The notes under the pieces are model-generated. The model did no database searches and was not told the origin of the DNA. It saw only the letters and a list, made by a program, of their open reading frames with translations. A DNA stretch of 64,000 nucleotides from assembly GCA_027919835.1 (NCBI GenBank), contig JANVFP010000003.1:1488001-1552000 (forward strand), in the 5' to 3' direction. The position numbers and the translations under genes are program-made. This DNA is from Lentinula raphanica. Its lineage: Eukaryota; Basidiomycota; Agaricomycetes; Agaricales; Omphalotaceae. Below are positions 24,097 to 34,821 of the stretch, piece after piece; position 1 is the stretch's first letter; the number at the start of each line of letters is the position of its first letter.

Positions 24097-24312
24097 ACTC
24101 TCGATCTAATAATGGCATCTGTACATAGAACTAGACTTGGCGCAGATGTAGGTCGCTCAATCGAGACTCATTGTTCTCAGTAACTTGTTACAACACACAC
24201 ACAAAAAATCGATTTGGTTTATGAGTTATTTATACAAACAAATTCTTGGCATAGAGGGAACGATTTGGCAATCGAGCGATACCCGGCAACACGTTCGAAG
24301 TGGGATATGCAT

Positions 24313-24538
24313 TTAGCACTTGCAGCTGCCAGCCTCGCAGGAGCAACTACAGAAAAGAAATGGTAAGAGACTATTTGTGACACGACAACGACATGAATGC
24401 TCACGATTCACCACAGCCGCAACTGTTGCTGCCGCAGTTGGCCTGGGAGACGGGGGTCTGAGTGGTCTATGAGGAATTGTAAGTCAGCGGATCGACGTCG
24501 AACGCATCCATGGACAAGCAACAGCGTACAGTGTACAT
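24313..24538 (-). CDS. Metallothionein, 34 residues
   Basis: Three tiny exons. ATG at 24538 reads MYT, then a donor GTACGC; the second exon reads TTQTPVSQANCGSNSCGCGE; the third completes SCSCEAGSCKC and the stop at 24313. The seven Cys follow C-x4-C-x-C-x3-C-x-C-x5-C-x-C, and there are no aromatic residues in the Cys part. This is the pattern of short copper-binding agaricomycete metallothioneins. The protein would bind Cu(I) or other soft metals in the cytosol. A TATA box (GGTATAAAAGG on the minus strand) lies at 24625-24635, about 90 bp upstream, in keeping with inducible expression. The gene is too short for an ordinary ORF search. The exon 1 join is the least sure part. Confidence 0.82.
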
Positions 24539-24624
24539 TGTGATGATGATGAAGTTCAAGTGAGTATCCTTTGCACGAAGTGGGTAACTTTGGTGGGATG
24601 GGGAAACTTTGCTCATCTGGGTGT

Positions 24625-24635
24625 CCTTTTATACC
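24625..24635 (-). promoter_or_regulatory. TATA box of the metallothionein gene
   Basis: GGTATAAAAGG on the minus strand, 87-97 bp before the start codon. Confidence 0.6.
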
Positions 24636-25842
24636 TGACAGACGTTGTTTGCCCCTGTTGTTCTACTATCTTTCCCGTTATCTCGATGCATGGTCCATTG
24701 ATTATCCATCCATCATCCACTAATGCGCGCATGACGATAATGCACTGCCATACCAGCACTATACCAGACTATACTCCGTATGGCTCGCTATCAAGAAATC
24801 CCAGCGGCTATATTGACTCACTGGTCGTCATCTTCGAATTGCGAAGTCGCATCTATTCCTGGATCGATCCCACAATTTCGTCTTCTTGGATGACCAGGTC
24901 TCCGCTGCTCTCCCCTGTTGCTGCGATAGAGATATCCTTGTTTTGGACCACTCTTCTGATGCTTTCCTTCGCAGATTCACTTTCATTCATTCATTCATTC
25001 ATTCGTAAGAATATTCGGCCGATTGCACTCATGACTTGTGCTTCATTTGACGGTCTCCATGTGCAATGCACTGCAGTGGAATTCCCGCGAGACCTGGCCC
25101 AGCCTTTATTCGTACTAGTATAGGTGCACCACGCCGCTGAGCTTAGACTCTAGAGGCTGTTTTTGTAAGTATCAACTCCTGTACCACAGGTCCCATCTAG
25201 TATGTCACAGTTAATTCCTTTCACTTGAATAAATACTCGACACTCTCATAGATTGATTCTCTTATCTTAGTGCGCCTTTAGTTCTGGAGGAGTCTCAGTC
25301 TTCATACTCTATTGCATCGTGTTCAATCAGAACCCACTGGTGGCGCCGTCAATGTCACTATTGATTTCGAGCAATTTTTGCGAAAGTACCAGAATTTCGC
25401 AGATGGCCGTTACCATTGACCGTATTTGGACGTTGAGCGGAGCACTGACCTCGCTGCAATTGCAATCTGTTGAGCCATATTATGGGGACGAATATTCCAA
25501 GGTTGCTTGATTCTAACCAGTTCTCACCGCGAAGAGAATTGCGATTCGAAATCAAGTGCAACTGAAGCCTGTTGAAGCAGTGGCAGTCTTCGCAGCCGTC
25601 GATCGATGAGCGCTTGATGAGCGCCTATTTCGACTATGAGCAATATCGCGTCCTTCACGTTGTTGAGAGCCTGCGTGAGGTGATTACTGAGCTCAGCACT
25701 CGGAACTGAATCTCATCCACACCGGTACCGTCGACAGTCTTAGCAATCGCGTCATGACACTCATCCGAACGATTCAAGTACTTGCCGTCCCTCTCAAATT
25801 TCAGCATCCTTATACCAACGTTCTCTGTCTTCTTCGCCAACC
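24636..25842. other. Long intergenic stretch, no supported gene
   Basis: The region holds a short ATTC microsatellite near 24984-25003. Minus-strand frames at 25358-25561 and 25655-25840 look mildly protein-like (FERDGKYLNRSDECHDAIAK) and might be exons of a small gene, but no start, stop and splice set could be assembled. Nothing else seen. Confidence 0.35.
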
Positions 25843-27390
25843 ATGTCCAAGTCCGAGTATCTCATCTCCTCTTCCCATCTCGAGATCGCCGATGTTCGTG
25901 ATTTACCCAACATTTTCTCTCCTTCTGACCTCCTTTCCTCCTAGGCCCGACTACAGAAGTCCGAAAGACTGAAGGATGTTGGGGAACCATTGCAGCTTCC
26001 AGGCAAGGCGTTGGGGATCGAAGTGATAGGGAACACTGCGTGGATCGCAGAGAATACCACGGTCGCTCGGAGTATTGATCTTGTGGTGAGCGAGAGTAAT
26101 CCCTAAACCAATCCACATGATCGCAAATCGCTTTCGAGCAACAGTCGGGAAAAACTATGAAGCTCTATCGTGGTCATCAAGGTCCTGTGTCAGCACTCGC
26201 ACTATGGCATACAGGTTCGAAGCAGATCCTCATCACAGGCTCCTGGGATAAAGTGCGTTCCCAAGTCAGATTTTTGTCGAACCCATCTGATAATACGTTC
26301 AGACCATCAAATTGTGGGATGCAAATGTATATATACGTTCTTCGTGGCCGAGGTCCCTTGCTCATTGTTGCCTTAGACAAAAGAGTTGATCTCCTCCACC
26401 GACGCGCACTCGGACTTTGTGAAAAGTCTACTGGTCATTCCTTCTGCAAATCTGTTGGTCTCCGGAAGTTCAGACAAACTGATACGGTTCTGGTAAGCTA
26501 TATAATGACACACTGCCAGTCCTTTGACACGAGCCTCACGCAGGACTCTGCATACCGATCAACTACCGCTACGGAGTGTAGGGTCGTTGTCCTCTCATAC
26601 GCGTCCGGTCGAATGTCTAGCAGGTCATGTCTTATCGAACGGAGACGTGGAGCTCTGTACTGGCGATACTATGGGCATCATCAGACTCTGGTCTTTGACA
26701 TATGCTGATTCTCGATGGAACAGCGTCTTGAAGGCAGAGTTCAATCATCATCGTACAAAGATAACGGATCTATACCTCGGTGCAGGACAACTATGGACCG
26801 GTAAGTTAACCAGTACTCAGAGCTGAGCTGTATCTGAGTTTCTATAATCAGCTTCAAGTGACGAAACAGTACAAGTACAGAACCTGGCTAAACCAGAGGG
26901 CAAACCGGTGACTCCTCAGCCGATCCAACACTCTACGGCCGTTCGATGTCTCTTGCCACTGTATTTGACAGACCTACAAGAGCCATATGTCATCACCGGA
27001 TCTGGGGACTTCATGCGAATCTATGATGTCTCCTCTATCGACGAACCTGAACTCTTGAACGAGATTGATGCTCACTGGCATGATATCACCCAGATTCGAC
27101 TTTGGATGCGTGAATCCACAGCTGCAGAGAATAACCAAAGGAAAGTAGAGCCATGGATAGTCACTACTAGCTTAGACTCCACGATACGAAGATGGAGACT
27201 GAGAGGTGCGTTCATTTACATCTACTAGCCCAGGCGCACATCATTCAAGTGTTTCATTCCAGACCTACTTGTACCAAAGCCAGAAACAGTTGAACCTGCT
27301 GCGTCGACTGGCGCTACCAAAGAGAAAGCGGGTTTCACTATGTCCTTAGAGGAAGAACAAGAGCTTGACGAACTGCTAAACTCCGACTAG
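25843..27390 (+). CDS. WD40-repeat protein
   Basis: Starts MSKSEYLISSSHLEIAD, then introns near 25894-25943, 26074-26140 and further along. WD40 blades are visible: MKLYRGHQGPVSALALWH to LITGSWDKTIKLWDAN; a second ending LLVSGSSDKLIRFW; a third around LSSHTRPVECLAG with TGDTMGIIRLWSL; a fourth LYLGAGQLWTASSDETVQVQ; a fifth YVITGSGDFMRIYDV; and a sixth WIVTTSLDSTIRRWRLR. The C-terminus is acidic and helical (LEEEQELDELLNSD). About 430 residues. WD40 propellers act as platforms for protein complexes; which complex is not evident. It has no signal peptide. Joins in 26360-26560 need a transcript. Confidence 0.78.
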
Positions 27391-27480
27391 TCACTAATTT
27401 TAACATGTATGTGACAGAAGTAGCAATGTCAAAGCGGTAGTTATCATCCCGTTTTGGAACTCGCTTCAGGTTCCACTACT

Positions 27481-30171
27481 CTACAGAGCCTCTACTTCTC
27501 CACCTTCTTGGATAGCGACTTGTATCTTCCGCGCACTTTCCCGAGCGGGCCAAGATGCATTGAAGACCTCGTCGAGTTCCTCCAACGTCCTCCCGTGCTA
27601 CATACGTTCAGTGATTTGTAGATAGTACTGGGCCATTGAAGATAACTTACTGTTTCGACGCCGAAACAGAACCACGACACTGAAGCGACAATGTCCCATC
27701 CGACAAAAACAAAATAATACTTCCATCCAAGTTTTCCAAGGCCGACACTATTGGCAAAGGTATTGATGAAGCCGGCGCAATTGGAGATCAGAATATGAAC
27801 GGCCATTCCTTTACCCCGCATTTCTTGACTCATGACCCTAATTAGTCGCGTGAGCTGAAGCATAGACTGGGGTCAAAGGACGATGTGTGTACTCAGCGCA
27901 GTATAGAGCCTGAAGAGGCGTATAGGTGAAGCTATAGGCAAGACCGAACAAAAATATGAATGCGATCGATGCATGAGCACCATTGACGTTGCTGTTCCCC
28001 ACTTCCCCGTCTACACTAGATTTCAGTAAACTCAAGACCCTTTAGAAGCTATTGCTTACATTTTGCAGATAATGCTCCAACAATAGCCAGCAAACAAGCT
28101 AAACCAAAACTTCCCAGATAAAGCCTTCGACGTCGACCAATTTTATCTGTGATCGCGGCACCCTGATGTGTGAAATCAGCAGAGAGGTGCAACGAATGTT
28201 GTGTGCTCTTACTGTGAAGGCACCAAATGCAGACAGAATGGAATTAGCGAAATTGCTTCCCATAGTTTCAGTTACTAACTAAAGCAAGACACAGGCTAGA
28301 AAACATACTATACAAGCTGACGTTGCTTTGAAGTTACTCCAGCGTTTTGCATCATTGCGGGTAGAAAGTAGGTTATCAGTCCGTTTCCGGCTAACTGACC
28401 GTTGACCTGTTGGAAAGTGTAAGTCTCATATACTCCGAGAAGGACCTAGATCATTCTACTTACACACTGCATTAGAAACAGGTAGTTCGTTAGTTATGAT
28501 CATAGTATGAAGATAACCACGTTATCACTTACCATCAATGTCAGGCATAGCATCCGCCATCCTTGAAGAAGGATCATAGTATATATCAGGTGAGAAACAA
28601 TCAGGAGGTTCATAGTGTACTTCGATTTCGAGTGCTAAACAGAGGGCGGTAATCCCAGAACTAGATGAATGACCTGTGTTGAGAATCTTATCTCATGAAG
28701 AAAAGCATGGCTTATCATACCGCTTCTGCTTTTTTGGCCTCGATGGACTCTTTGAATTCGCGTAGTTGCAACTAGTGATCGTTGTGAGAGTCAGTATTGC
28801 GAACTCCAGGCGTTCTGAGGTCGTCATACCTCGATGATGGGATTCGTCTTGCCATCATCACTGTGATATTCTATCAAGATATCCCTTGCCTTGTCGAATT
28901 TGCCTTTCTGAACGAGCTATGAAAGAATAATCTGAGTTCGAGTGAATAGTAAGGTATATTCGTTCTCACCCATCTTGGAGACTCTGGCAGAAACCAGACA
29001 AAACTGATGATGATGATCTATGAAAAACGAGGTTGGCATTTCTATCAAAACCTCAAAGAGTTAGTGCTATACCGGTGGGATAATTTGCAGCATCAAAGGA
29101 AGCCTCCAAGCCCAAGTTGAGTTCATCTTCTGTGTCCCTACCATTGCCCCTGTGGCGGGAATACTCCCCAGAAAGAAACAGCTAATACGATAGCAATGAG
29201 AATTATGGGAAACTTGTAAGGTAAAGGGACTGACGAGTTGTACGATGCTCCGAGCCTCCCTCGCCACTGTGGAGGAGCTAGCTCAGTGATCCATGTTGGC
29301 GCAGCCGTGGTAGAAATAGCAATGCCAAAACCTAAGATGAACTTCGAGGTGAAATGTGTCAATGCTATTGAAGGTTAGGCAGCTTGGCATAACACGCACC
29401 CGACCGCCCATGAAAGCATTGATATTGTGCGCGGAAACGATCACGGCAGAACCAATGAGAATGAAAATGCCACCCTATGAAAGCGCTATTAGCACTGCTG
29501 AGAGAGGGACCCGTGATATACTTCGGCTCACCGTGAACATGCCTCCTCGCCGTCCAAACTGGGTCAGAAGAATAAGTCAACATGAGATACGAGTTGGGCG
29601 ATGACTTGCAAAATCAGTAACAGGACCTGCAAACAAGGATCCTACGCAATTTCCGACAATGCTAAAACAATGACAATGATGATCTGCAGTGACAGACGAA
29701 AGGTGCGAGTGGTCACATACTATATCATGAAGACTATGCCTGTGGACTTGCCCAAACCACTGTAGTTGAACTAAACGGCAAATTTATAACGACTTTGAGA
29801 TGAGGAGGTTGCAAATACGCACGTAGTCGAGATATTGGTTCATAGCATTGATACCACTCATCAAACTACCGTCAAATCCTGAAGACACCGCGTTTAAGCA
29901 TCCAACCATTACTATCAGATAGAGCTAAGCAGAAAGAACACTTCGACTCAGTTTCCAGAACCTGCAATATCGATTTGGGTTCAATTCGCACCTTGAAGGC
30001 TCGCTTGCTCCACGGATCGAGCGATGTGCTTACAACCGCCTTTTCATATTCGGTGTTGTAGACCTTTGATACCAGAACTGGCCCATCGTTGACGGAAGGG
30101 GATCCGATAGAGGCAAGTTTCAAGTCGTCTTCTTCGATTGGATACTTTGGTCCTTGCTCGTGAGCCGACAT
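27481..30171 (-). CDS. MFS sugar transporter
   Basis: Starts MSAHEQGPKYPIEEDDLKLA at 30171, a polar cytosolic tail before the first span. Sugar-porter signatures are present: ISTTAAPTWITELAPPQWRGRLGA (near 29240-29330), PESPRW in the central loop (28970-28996), GRRRLYLGSFGLACLLAIVG (near 28060-28140), and a C-terminal half with SQEMRGKGMAVHI and FVGWDIVASVSWFCFGVET, followed by the cytosolic GRTLEELDEVFNASWPAR. The gene is split by about ten short introns, so individual exon ends are approximate. The family carries hexoses or disaccharides such as lactose/cellobiose with protons across the plasma membrane. It is divergent to the GH3 gene at 30646, which suggests uptake of the sugars that enzyme releases. 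Confidence 0.85.
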
Positions 30172-30645
30172 TCTCTGGAGAAGAAGCAGGGAAGGAGGGA
30201 ACTCACATAGATAAGGCGATTGAACTCAAATTGATTTAGCAGTCACCTGTTACGTTGAGTATCTACTATCGGTACTGCTCCAAGATAATCAGCATGGACA
30301 GTACTAACCGTATGGGCAAAATTCCCAATATCCTATTCAAATATATCAGTGAATTATCTATACCGGTGGTGTAGATTGGCCGCTCATCGCGACATCATCG
30401 AGGTTACAGGGAAAAAAGCTTTAGGCGCTAATTTTACCGCTTTGGTACTTCCGGCGTCTATTTCTCAAAGACAGCTCGGCCCGGTTTCTTTCCGGCAACT
30501 TGTCTTCTTCGGTTTTTCAGGCCTTCTGACTTGTTGACCATGTTGATCACCATGGGGCGTGGTCGTTCATTCAAAAATCTATCTATTCTGCACCTCCTTG
30601 AACGTCTCAAGGTCTCGCTCACCAATGTTTTCAGCCCCGACCGCA
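30172..30645. promoter_or_regulatory. Divergent intergenic region, transporter / GH3 glycosidase
   Basis: 474 bp between the two start codons. No clear TATA box was found on either side. Joint control of the two genes is plausible from the arrangement but not shown. Confidence 0.4.
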
Positions 30646-33600
30646 ATGAATCTCTTGTTGATGTTCTTTCTCCCAATGTCCATCGCGTTTGGACCTCAAC
30701 ACTACAGCTTCAAAACACAACAACGATCTGCTCAGGCGTCTCAAGACCGAAACCCAAATGAAGCCAGAGACGCATTCATCCAAGAATTGGTCGCTATGAT
30801 GACGCCCGAAGAACTGAGTGCGGCTTCATACCTCTACACCGCACATTGGAGCTCATATTTAGATCTTGTGCAGCTATGCAACTCCATCTGATGTTCGCCG
30901 ATAATATCGTTGGACCAGACTCAGATAACGGGCTCTATGGCAAGTCGACTGTTGTGCTCCTGTGTTACTAGTCAAACTCACCTTACGCCATTATTCTCAG
31001 ATTTCGCAACCCGCTTCGCCCCGACAGCTGGAGTAGGTGTGATGCACGACTGGTATCCCACAAATGCTTCGTATTACAATTCGGTCCAGAAACTCAATCT
31101 TGAAAAATCGCGTCTACCTGTTCCATTCATGCAGCTTGGGGAGTGTCTTCATGGTGTAGGTTCGTTCAAGCAGAGTATGTTCCCTCAATCAATCGGAATG
31201 GCAGCTTCCTGGGACACCTCCCTGGTACATCGTGTCGGAGGAGCAATAGGAGCAGAAGCTCGTGCTATTGGAATTCATGCGTGCTTAGCTCCGGTGCTTG
31301 ATTTGGGGAAAGATGTACGGTGGGGTCGCGTACAAGGTGTGAGGTTTCTGTCTTCATCTTGTCTCGTACTTACAGATTTGCTCTATAGAGGCTTGGGGTG
31401 AAGACTTTCTGCTTACATCGCATATGGGAGTAGCCTATGCCTCTGGTCTGTCTAAAAATGGCTCCTGGTCGGATACAGACGCGGTTGTACCTGTCATGAA
31501 AGTGAGTAATCCAAAGTCGTACCTTTCTGGTCGGCTACTATATTTCTGCATGTAGCATTTTGCAGGACACGGAAGCCCCCTAGGAGGACACAATGCGGCT
31601 CCCTACAATGGCGCTGGACCTCGCCAGTATCTCATGGAGTTCTTTCGACCATTCAAAGCGGTTGTGGATTTGGGAGGTGCAAGAGGCGTTTTGATGTAGG
31701 TCGTGCTCATACGTCGGGCTGAGGTCATAACTTGACCTGATGTCTGTCCTATAGGGCCTACCATGAGTTCGACGGCATTCCTTCTGTTGTCAATACGATG
31801 TTCTACGACGCACTTGAAGATTGGGGCTTTGATGGATTCATTATCGCGGATGATACTGCCTTGGTCCAGTTGCAGCAAGGACATATGGTATCGAATTCGC
31901 CTGCTGACACGCTTTCGCAATGGTTCAATGCTGGTGGGATGATTCAGTATTATGATTTCGATATAGAGACGTTTCTGAATGTGAGCTCTGTTTCTCTTCA
32001 AACCGCTACTCGCTGATATTCCCTTCAGACCACCACCGCAATCTTGGCCAATGACTCAGTGTCTTTGTCCACTCTTCAATCCCACGTTACCCGTATCTTG
32101 AATGTCAAATACGACATGGGGCTCTTCGCGAATAGTACCAGTAAAACTTCTTCAAACCCGAACTCATCCTCCCTATATGTTCCTTCGGATATAGTGTATC
32201 AAGATTTGACAACTCAACATGTACCGCTCACTTTGGAGGCTGCGCGCGCCTCCATTGTCTTGCTCGAGAATAGAAAGTCCACATTGCCCATCAAACCAGA
32301 TACACAAAACATTTCACGCATTGCTTTGATTGGACCCTTTGGAGATATCTTGAACTATGGAGATTACTCAGGACCTTGGGGTGCCAGTCCAGCTCAATTC
32401 GAGACGACAATCCGGCAATCGATGCTCGATTACCTCAAGAACTCGAGTTCGGACGTTCAACTCGTCACCAGTATGGGTGCAAACAGTTGGTACTACAACG
32501 CTCAATATGGAATACCTGCTTATCTGCTTTCCCCAACTGTAAACTCGACTCAAAAAGCTTCATCTGAGGCACACGGTCTGTTGGGAACTTATTTCGCGGA
32601 TACAAATTTCACAGATGCTCGTTTCTCCCAACTCGACGTGCCCAATAAGGACTGGGGCCTCTACCCTCCTCTAGGTCTTCCTTCTAACAACTTCAGTGTG
32701 ATTTGGGAAGGAACATTGACTGTGCCAGTTGAAGGCGAGATCGACGGCTCTATCGGTGTCGCTGTGTCTCCTAACACAACGGCACGTCTGTATATCGATG
32801 GTGCATTGGTAGCTGAATCGCCCCTGACTGCAGCGGGCAACATTCTAGGAAACATCGAACCACTGTCTTATGATGAGACCAATGGATCCATGATACCTCC
32901 TGGAGGCGCCCGGTGGACCTTCCGGAAAGGCGCAACACATCATATACGGATCGAGTATCAAACTTGGAATCTATATCAGAAACTGGCGAATGTGAATTCT
33001 GTGAACTCTCAAGTGGAATTTTGGTGGAATCTGGTTGGCCCAGATGCTATCGCAAAGGTACCAAAGCTCGATTATGTATGACGATCTTATTGTTCATCTA
33101 GCTTTCAGGCTGTCGAGGTTGCAAAGACTGCAGATCTCATCGTTCTCGCGGTAGGTGCAAATTGGAATAGCGATGGAGAGAATGGTGATAGAGCTACACT
33201 TGGGCTGTCGGACAATCAAAGTGAGGGTGCTCCCAAACACGTTGAGTTGGTCGCCTTATTGACTCATGTTGAAGCTGCACTCGCCGACGCGCTCTTCGGA
33301 CTCAATATACCGGTAGTGTTAGTGTTACAAGGCGGCAGGCCGTTTGCTATTCCTGAGTACTATTCTCGTTGCGCAGCTGCGCTCGAAACAGTGCGTAAAT
33401 GTACCTTGAATGTACTAGTCGGTTTCAAACTCGTTGAACGATAGTTTTTCCCAGGTCAATCTGGCGGTCAGGCCATTTCTGATGTGCTCTTTGGCGAATA
33501 CAACCCAGGAGGCCGAATGCCATTGAGTATCCCATTCGATGCTTCCTCTTTACCAGCTTTCTACAAGTGAGATCTTGGCCGTACTCCTAGGACGATCAAG

Positions 33601-34245
33601 ACTAATATGAAGAGACAGCTTCCACGCTACAGCCCATGCAGTCAACTACACAGACATCTACTCGTATCCTTCGGTGTGTAGAGCTTGTCCGCTTCGTCGT
33701 TCGTCGCTGATTCAGGAGCTGCAGTATTGGTTCGGTTATGGATTGTCCTATACCAACTTCTCCATATCTGGTTTCAATGCTACTTCATCAGGTGGAGTCA
33801 AGACCTTTACGGCGGGAGAGAACATAACATTTCGGGCTACTGTGACTAACGAGGGTGATATTGCGGGCAGTTATGTCGCTCAGGTATATCAATCTTGTAC
33901 CGAAGGACGAACAGTTGCTTTAACTCGCTGTGCAAAGGTTTACCTTCTGGCACGGGTTTCGAACATTGTACAAGCAGTGAGACAGCTTGTTGCGTTCACC
34001 CGAGTATACCTTGCAGCGGGTGAGAGCCGAGAGATAGTAATGGACCTGGAAGTCGACCGATATTTACCGATCGTGAATCGTCAGAATCGATGGGAACTCG
34101 AAAGGGGGTGAGTGTTTGAACCATTATGGGAATTAAAGGCAAGATTCAGCATTTTGTTTGAAGGATATATACATTTGCAATGTCTGCATCTGGAGCTCCT
34201 ACGGCGAGTACTACATTGAACGTCACCATGCGGTGTTTGGGATGA
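30646..34245 (+). CDS. GH3 glycosidase (beta-glucosidase type) with PA14 domain, secreted
   Basis: The signal peptide is MNLLLMFFLPMSIAFG at 30646. An N-terminal barrel follows: MQLHLMFADNIVGPDSDN, CLAPVLDLGKDVRWGRVQ, EAWGEDFLLTSHMGVAYASG, and KHFAGHGSPLGGHNAAPYN. The nucleophile region reads GFIIADDTALVQLQQ, where most members have SDW or SDxG; the Asp is kept. The second domain begins ARASIVLLENRKSTLPI. A PA14-like insert (GLLGTYFADTNFTDARF ... ARLYIDGALVAESPL) lies near 32570-32990. The C-terminal fibronectin-III-like domain is at 33720-34240. At least ten introns, one with a GC donor (30940-30998). Several NxS/T sites fit secretion. It would hydrolyse beta-linked oligosaccharides; substrate not decided by sequence alone. 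Confidence 0.87.
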
Positions 34246-34371
34246 GGTAAGAGCATTTGAGATTGTTGATGCGCCATGGGACAAAAGATAGATCGACCCT
34301 CCTAGCAGTAGTACAATGTTAGTTCTAGTTGTCTAGATCTGCGTATCTGCATATCGTTGAACACACCTCAG

Positions 34372-34821
34372 CTAAGCACTGGTGTTCGCTATGATCTCCT
34401 TGACTAGAATGATGTTCAAAATCCGTATAAGGATAGAGGCAATGAGGAGCTAGAGGTGACAGTTGGAAGTAAGGGATATATATTGATTTGAAGAGACATA
34501 CCACGAGAATCAAAGAATCGAGTATAGGGGGGACTTTCTGCGCAATTTCGACTGGCGCAACTCGAGGCGGCTGAAGTGACGGTTTTGGCATACATAGAAT
34601 ACGAGGACAGGAGTGATTTCCACGTACAGGAAGCGTGGCACCGAGAGCTGCTTCACGTTCATACTCGAGTCGCCGGCGTCGAACGGCATGGGCATATGGA
34701 TGGGAGCGCAAGGCTCTGCATGTCAATCAAAGTTCAATGAGTGCTCAGAGCTGAAGATAGAGAGGCGTTGACAGACGCACCGCGAAGTTGTGCTGGACGG
34801 TGTAGACTCTGTGAAAGACAT
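34372..34821 (-). CDS. Small membrane protein, unknown function
   Basis: Three exons: MSFTESTPSSTTSR (34821 to about 34780), about 34715 to 34500 (ALRSHPYAHAVRRRRLEYER ... VAPVEIAQKVPPILDSLILV), and about 34450-34372 (LLIASILIRILNIILVKEII). Together they give about 110 residues: a basic N-terminal part, then a single membrane helix formed across the second intron (ILDSLILVLLIASILIRILNIILV), and a very short C-terminus. That a hydrophobic span continues exactly in frame across the intron supports the gene. No signal peptide; a tail-anchor-like topology is possible. Not recognised. Confidence 0.55.
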
